The translations under genes and the position numbers were made by a program. Positions 59,366-64,000 of a stretch of DNA of 64,000 bases are shown here, in pieces (positions within the stretch are counted from its first letter, which is position 1; each line of letters begins with the position of its first letter). This stretch comes from Cunninghamia lanceolata. Taxonomy: Eukaryota; Streptophyta; Pinopsida; Cupressales; Cupressaceae. The DNA lies in the NCBI GenBank assembly GCA_027924645.1, contig BSBN01000860.1:3658001-3722000 (forward strand), given 5' to 3'. Under the pieces are notes generated by a model that saw only the letters and a program-made list of their open reading frames with translations, searched no databases and was not told the origin of the DNA.

Positions 59366-60041
59366 TGTTGGGAAATGAGGTGTCTCAACCTTGTTGGATA
59401 TTTTCCATAATAATTATTTTTTATTTATTATTTTCCTATAGCTATTACGCATTGTCGGTGCTTTGAAAATTAGTTTATTAGGTGTCAAAAGATGCCCACA
59501 TAGTGGTATATTATGAAAGGCCTATTTTTAGGCATATTATGACAGATTCTATGACATCTGTAAGTGTCAAAAATAGGGGATTTCATTTTGGACGTGAAAG
59601 CTTACTTTTATACTGGAATCTTGGCTAAGAAGTTTCACACATGGTTTTGTAAAACCAGAGATGGTTTCTTGTATACCCAGAAGTCTATAAATTGGAGGCT
59701 TGAGGAGTAGTTTGCATATGTGAGTTTGCAGGTACTGTTATACTGTCGAAATTCTTCCAGAGTTGATTACTGGCGATACTCCTATAATAAACTTGTTGCA
59801 CAAGTGTATGTAATCTTGTTGTTGGATTTGAAATATATTGTGAAGGATTTTGGAGTGGAGTTTTTCACCCAAAAGGGTTTTCCCCACGTATATCTGGTGT
59901 TTTGTGTTTCATTTTTATTTCATGTTTTGAATGTGCTTCTGGAATTTCTATAATTGTTAGATCAGTTTTTAAAAGTTTTGCATAATCTTTCTCTTCAAGA
60001 TTGGCATAGGAAGTTGTTTCCGCTACTTTAACTTCCTTACA
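59366..60041 (+). repeat. 3' LTR of copia-2
   Basis: 676 bp, preceded by a purine tract AAGTGGGAGAA (59355-59365). The short frame at 59720-59953 lies within the LTR and is not a gene. Confidence 0.94.
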
Positions 60042-60589
60042 GGAATAACCTCTTGCGATGAATAAAATGATCTAGGGACAAAGATATGAAGATAACAACT
60101 TTCCACAATGGTTAATATCAATAACTAGTGGATAGTATGCAAGAGACCAATGGATCAAACAACAAATGTATACTGTGCAACACAAATAACACCAAGGATA
60201 CTACGTAAGACCAGAAAATAAAGTAAAGGCACCATCCTTTTATTCACTAGATACAAAAACGCCATTCTTTTTAAAACCAATTGGACAAAAAACTAGAAGC
60301 ACATGAAAGTGTAGGGTGTGTAGGACTTGTAGACCATACAGTATGGTGGCAAACCGTGCAAAGGTTCAAAACTTTAAAAAAATAAAAAAAATTTACAACT
60401 TTTTCAAAACAGATAGTGTTATATATTTTTCTTCACTTGTGAGCTTCTCCAAATCCAACGGTGGAGTCAGATTGAGGAAACCTGTATAAGTTGATCTCCA
60501 AGACTCTTTGAAAAATACACCGAAAACCTGCACAAACTCAACAAAAAACTCTTTCAAAATAAATGATTAATAGGGACATGTTCACGTCA
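60042..60589. other. No gene seen; interior of element E
   Basis: Sequence between copia-2 and the right LTR-like repeat of E. No supported frame. A primer site for E was looked for and not found. Confidence 0.4.
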
Positions 60590-61220
60590 GATTCACCAAA
60601 ATATACACCAAATTCAGATCAAATGAAAGATTTAAACACAATGCAAACCTTTAAATCTACACTCAATATGACCTCTGATCAAGCAAAGAAACTGAAACAC
60701 AAATGCATAAACAAAATGAGATTACCCATAGTTTGATTCCTGTTGCACCACCAGGGTGGATGTGCTCATATATTGATTGTGGTTGCTCAATTTGATAGCA
60801 TGGCGTTGCAGGATAGATTGATGATGGAAATGAACTTTGAATAGGTCAATTTATAGACCACCAAGAAGGAGGATCGGCGGTGAGGAATCAATGACAAATG
60901 AATGACTTAGATTAAGTTGGTCAAGTGGTTATGAGATCAAAGGTGGAGGATAATAGAGATTATTATTTGATTTTTAATAATTGTGGGAGATAATTATGAA
61001 GTAGATAGGGTGAAAATAAAAGAATTTTTAAATTTCTTTTATTTGATTTATGAGAGAAAAAAGGGGATTTAATTAATGAAAATTAATTAAACCATGTGGT
61101 AAGGAGACATGAATTATTAAGACTAGGAAATAAGTTAAAACCTATGGAAAAATGATTATATTTTAGGGAAAATGAGGGAAAATTAGGGATCAGGTCCTGA
61201 TAATTGAAATAAGTGGATAA
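60590..61220 (-). repeat. LTR-like repeat of element E, right copy
   Basis: Matches 50277-50905. Homology stops at GTGGATAA (61213-61220), where the sequence changes to TGTTGAAAATGAAGG, a TG-starting insertion. Confidence 0.7.
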
Positions 61221-63170
61221 TGTTGAAAATGAAGGTAGAACTGCTACTATAAACTTTAAAATTTTATGTATGCAAAACTAAAATAAAGATTAATCTGTAA
61301 CAATTAATGAATGTAAGTGATTTGCACTTTCAATCCAATGTAGAAGAGAAGAGAATAGAAAAGAAGAAGCTTGCAAAATATTTACGTGGAGAAACCCTTT
61401 TGGGAAAAAACTCGACACTCAAAGATTTTTTCTGCTTGTATTAAATCTCTTTGGAAAAGATTACATTCAATACTGAAATTCCTCTAAGTCCTTGATGCAC
61501 TTCACAAAAAAGCTTCTTTCTTTTTTCTCTAAGTCTTTACAAAAAACTTTTTCTTTTTTTCTTCTATGTATTTTTTCTTCAAAATCAACTCTTTGGAAAA
61601 TGTATGGGGTTTACAATTAAATCATGAAGCTTCATTTAATTCAAGAGGGTAGGTGCAAAAAGTTGGGGGACCAAAATGTGGCCAACTTAAAAAAAAAATT
61701 TAAGCCATAATAACGCGCTCGCATTTGGCTTGGTGATGTCGAGCATATTTGATTTATGAGAGAAAAAAGAGGATTTAATTAATGAAAATAATTAAATCAT
61801 GTGGTGAGGAGACATGAATTATTAAGACTAGGATATAAGTTAAAACCTATGGAAAAATGATTATATTTTAGGGAAAATGAGGGAAAATGAGGGATCAGGT
61901 CCTGATAATTGAAATAAGTGGATAATGTTGAAAATGAAGGTAGAACTGCTACTATAAACTTTAAAATTTTATGTATGCAAAATTGAAATAAAGATTAATC
62001 TGTAACAATTAATGAATGTAAGTGATTTACACTTTCAATCCAATGTAGAAGAGAAGAGAATAGAAGAGAAGAAGCTTGCAAAGTATTTACGTGGAGAAAA
62101 CCTTTCGAGAAAAAACTCCACACTCAAAGATGTTTCCTACTTGTATTAAATCTCTTTGGAAAATATTACATTCAATACTGAAATTCCTCTAAGTCCTTGA
62201 TGCACTTCACAAAAAAGCTTCTTGCTTTTTTCTCTAAGTCTTTACAAAAAACTTTTGCTTTTTTTCTTCTAAGTATTTTTTCTTCAAAATCAACTCTCTG
62301 GAAAATGTATGGGGTTTACAATTAAATCTTGAAGCTTCATTTAATTCAAGAGGGCAGGTGCAAAAAGTTGGGGGACCAAAAAGTGGCCAACTTTAAAAAA
62401 AAATTTAAGCCATAATAACGCGCACGCTCTTGGCTTGGTGATGTCGAGCATATTTGATTTATGAGAGAAAAAAGGGCATTTAATTAATGAAAATTAATTA
62501 AATCATGTGGTGAGGAGACATGAATTATTAAGACTAGGAAATAAGTTAAAACCTATGGAAAAATGATTATATTTTAGGGAGAATGAGGGAAAATTAGGGA
62601 TCAGGTCCTGATAATTGAAATAAGTGGATAATGTTGAAAATGAAGGTAGAACTGCTGCTATAAACTTTAAAATTTTATGTATGCAAAACTGAAATAAAGA
62701 TTAATCTGTAACAATTAATGAATGTAAGTGATTTGCACTTTCAATCCAATGTAGAAGAGAAGAGAATAGAAGAGAAGAAGCTTGCAAAGTATTTACGTGG
62801 AGAAACCCTTTTGAGAAAAAACTTCACACTCAAAGATGTTTCCTGCTTGTATTAAATCTCTTTGGAAAAGATTACATTCAATACTGAAATTCCTCTAAGT
62901 CCTTGATGCACTTCACAAAAAAGTTTCTTGCTTTTTTTCTCTAAGTCTTTATAAAAAACTTTTGCTTTTTTTCTTCTGAGTATTTTTTCTTCAAAATCAA
63001 CTCTCTGGAAAATGTATGGGGTTTACAATTAAATAATGAAGTTTCATTTAATTCAAGAGGGCAGGTGCAAAAAGTTGGGGGACCAAAAAGTGGCTAACTT
63101 TTTAAAAAAAATTTAAGCCATAATGCGAGCGCGTTATAATGCGCTCGCATTATGGCTTGGTGACGTCGAG
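61042..63170. repeat. Three tandem copies of a ~705-bp unit
   Basis: Units begin TTTGATTTATGAGAG at 61042, 61748 and 62453 (periods 706 and 705). The third runs to GTCGAG at 63170 and is about 12 bp longer because its terminal palindrome is complete. Each unit holds about 180 bp of element E LTR, then a segment starting TGTTGAAAATGAAGG (61221 in unit 1) with ACGTGGAGAAA-type sequence, then GGGGGACCAAAAAGTGGC and a CGCTCGCA motif. The copies are highly similar. Confidence 0.95.
63115..63158. repeat. Perfect 18-bp-arm palindrome with CGCTCGCATTAT
   Basis: Arms AAGCCATAATGCGAGCGC (63115-63132) and GCGCTCGCATTATGGCTT (63141-63158) are exact reverse complements with an 8-bp spacer. Units 1 and 2 of the tandem array keep only a collapsed version. 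Related words recur at about 63191-63211 and 63298-63313. Confidence 0.95.
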
Positions 63171-63218
63171 TGTAAGGCCCAGCAACAACAAGCCATAATG
63201 CGCTTGCGTTATGCTCTG

Positions 63219-63228
63219 CTATTTAAAA
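63219..63228 (+). promoter_or_regulatory. TATA-like site upstream of terminal gene
   Basis: CTATTTAAAA, located about 60 bp after the palindrome and about 250 bp before the first coding exon candidate. Plausible core promoter; no transcription data. Confidence 0.4.
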
Positions 63229-63386
63229 AAACCCACGTTTTATTTCATTGTTTCACAACATTCACAGCAAACTCGCAGCTTGGAGACAAAGGAGAGCGCG
63301 CTCGCATTATCGAAGCGCATATCGTCAATAATTTGTCACCAATTCATTGTCAAAAATACCGCCACGACATCGAGGAGGCTGAAGGA

Positions 63387-63472
63387 GTAAGTTCTATTTG
63401 CTTTCTTGTGTGAATTTGTTGCTAAATTGGTAGGTTCAAATAGTTTTTGATGTAAATTTCTTTAATTTACAG
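63387..63472 (+). other. Candidate 86-bp intron
   Basis: Donor GTAAGT at 63387 and acceptor TTTAATTTACAG at 63461-63472, with a T-rich body. Joining the flanks does not keep a long upstream frame, so it may be a 5' untranslated intron. Confidence 0.5.
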
Positions 63473-63843
63473 GAATTGATAATGCACCTCCTCCTCCTCC
63501 TGAAAATCCACAAAATCCTTCATCACCTGGACAACAAATACTTGCTGAAGAACAACCCCAACAAAAAACACCTCCATTCATTCCTCAATATGGCCCTGAA
63601 ACACAAAAAAATATAATGAGGCAAATTGAAAACAATAAAAAACAAATTGAGGATATAATTGGAAGGTTGAAAGAACCTACAACTTCAACCTTGCATAGAT
63701 CCACGCTTGTTCGATCTCTTGAATCTATGTTATCAAATGTAGATTCAATTAGCAAACAAATCTCTAGTTGGTCAGAAAAGAGGAGAGAATTTAGAGAGTT
63801 TTATGTAGACAAGTTGTCCTATGAACAAGTTAAAAATGAATAA
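63473..63843 (+). CDS. Unassigned Pro-rich/coiled-coil protein
   Basis: The frame is open from the acceptor at 63472. The first part is Pro/Gln-rich (IDNAPPPPPENPQNPSSPGQ, then QQKTPPFIPQYGP). From the first in-frame ATG at 63616 it has 75 codons rich in Gln, Glu, Lys and Ser with a heptad-like pattern (MRQIENNKKQIEDIIGRLKE; SWSEKRREFREFYVDKL), ending at 63841-63843. Upstream lie a candidate intron and TATA-like site. A further acceptor-like TTCTATTTTCACAG at 63865-63878 suggests possible additional exons. Family not recognised; TE-encoded or host origin cannot be told. Confidence 0.4.
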
Positions 63844-64000
63844 ATTACAAAATTGGACTTGTGTTCTATTTTCACAGACCCACGAACAAATCAACCTCTA
63901 CCCCTTACATGCAAAAGGTTCCCTATCCATTGGTGCAACAACCAAGTGATAAGGGACAATTTTGGGCATAGGTGGTGGATGGTTTTTAAACATCCCCCAT
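63844..64000 (+). other. Window end, possible further exon
   Basis: Short sequence after an acceptor-like site. No frame can be assigned within the remaining bases. Confidence 0.25.

Larger units (their letters stand above)
54457..60041 (+). mobile_element. Ty1/copia element copia-2 (Tork/Tnt1-like)
   Basis: 5585 bp, LTRs 54457-55127 and 59366-60041, a primer site and a polypurine tract. The plus-strand order is gag, protease, integrase, RT, RNase H. The gag pattern (TSKKLWKKLSEIYQAKSLVN, then KLYSLRMEEGG) resembles Tnt1-type elements. Flanks read GGATA and GGAAT, which agree at only three of five positions, so the target duplication is decayed or rearranged. Many stops and the loss of one integrase catalytic residue show it is dead. 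Confidence 0.94.

Noticed and set aside
54452..60046. Perfect target duplication for copia-2
   Set aside because: Flanks GGATA and GGAAT agree at only three positions.
63123..63413. 96-codon frame over the palindrome as exon 1 of the terminal gene
   Set aside because: It starts inside the palindrome, its frame does not join the downstream frame at the splice sites, and it overlaps the TATA-like region.

Overview
This is plant nuclear DNA, most likely from a gymnosperm (conifer-like). That is an inference from four things: low GC, dense nesting of decayed LTR retrotransposons with long LTRs, a coiled-coil NLR relic with an EDIIEEC motif, and almost no single-copy coding sequence. I see no bacterial genes, CRISPR array or rRNA gene, and no clearly intact host gene. 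Nearly everything recognisable is a transposable element (TE) or its debris.

Layout. (1) 1-6302: a minus-strand Ty3/gypsy element (A) with gag, protease, RT/RNase H and integrase. Its 5' LTR is complete and its 3' LTR is cut by the window start. It sits inside the gag of a second minus-strand gypsy element (B, 6303 to at least 8312), whose LTR carries a 609-bp tandem duplication. (2) 8313-12504: an old coding relic (8952-9303) and a purine-rich tract. (3) 12505-20204: a plus-strand gypsy element (C) related to A. It keeps gag and protease relics but no pol; its middle holds a coiled-coil pseudogene split by a very large compound microsatellite. (4) 20780-22130: LINE ORF1 relic, minus strand. 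(5) 22915-23884: an NLR (CNL) pseudogene lacking the P-loop. (6) 24170-27441: an LTR-like block, probably a solo copia LTR, containing a 44-bp minisatellite and a ~1-kb terminal-inverted-repeat element.

(7) 28364-42319: a chromodomain-type gypsy element (D) flanked by a 5-bp duplication. It has a very long LTR (about 4.9 kb), and most of its coding region is deleted so that integrase/chromodomain joins an LTR fragment directly. A complete copia element (copia-1, 33189-40030, TSD AAGTA) is inserted in that LTR. (8) 45617-50164: copia-3, non-autonomous, with gag and protease relics and an unassigned 193-codon frame in place of pol. It lies in or beside the LTR of a gypsy-like element (E) that has no visible coding sequence; LTR-like copies of E lie at 50277-51097 and 60590-61220. 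Copia-2 (54457-60041, Tork/Tnt1-like) is inserted between those copies. (9) 61042-63170: three tandem copies of a ~705-bp unit, ending in a perfect 18-bp-arm palindrome. A TATA-like site and a possible spliced coding region follow, running off the window end.

No genes here work together as a pathway. The content is a record of insertion, nesting, deletion and C-to-T type decay. The parts I could not assign to a known family are the 63.1-64.0 kb region with its palindromes, the coiled-coil relic at 16.7-19.0 kb and the 193-codon frame in copia-3.
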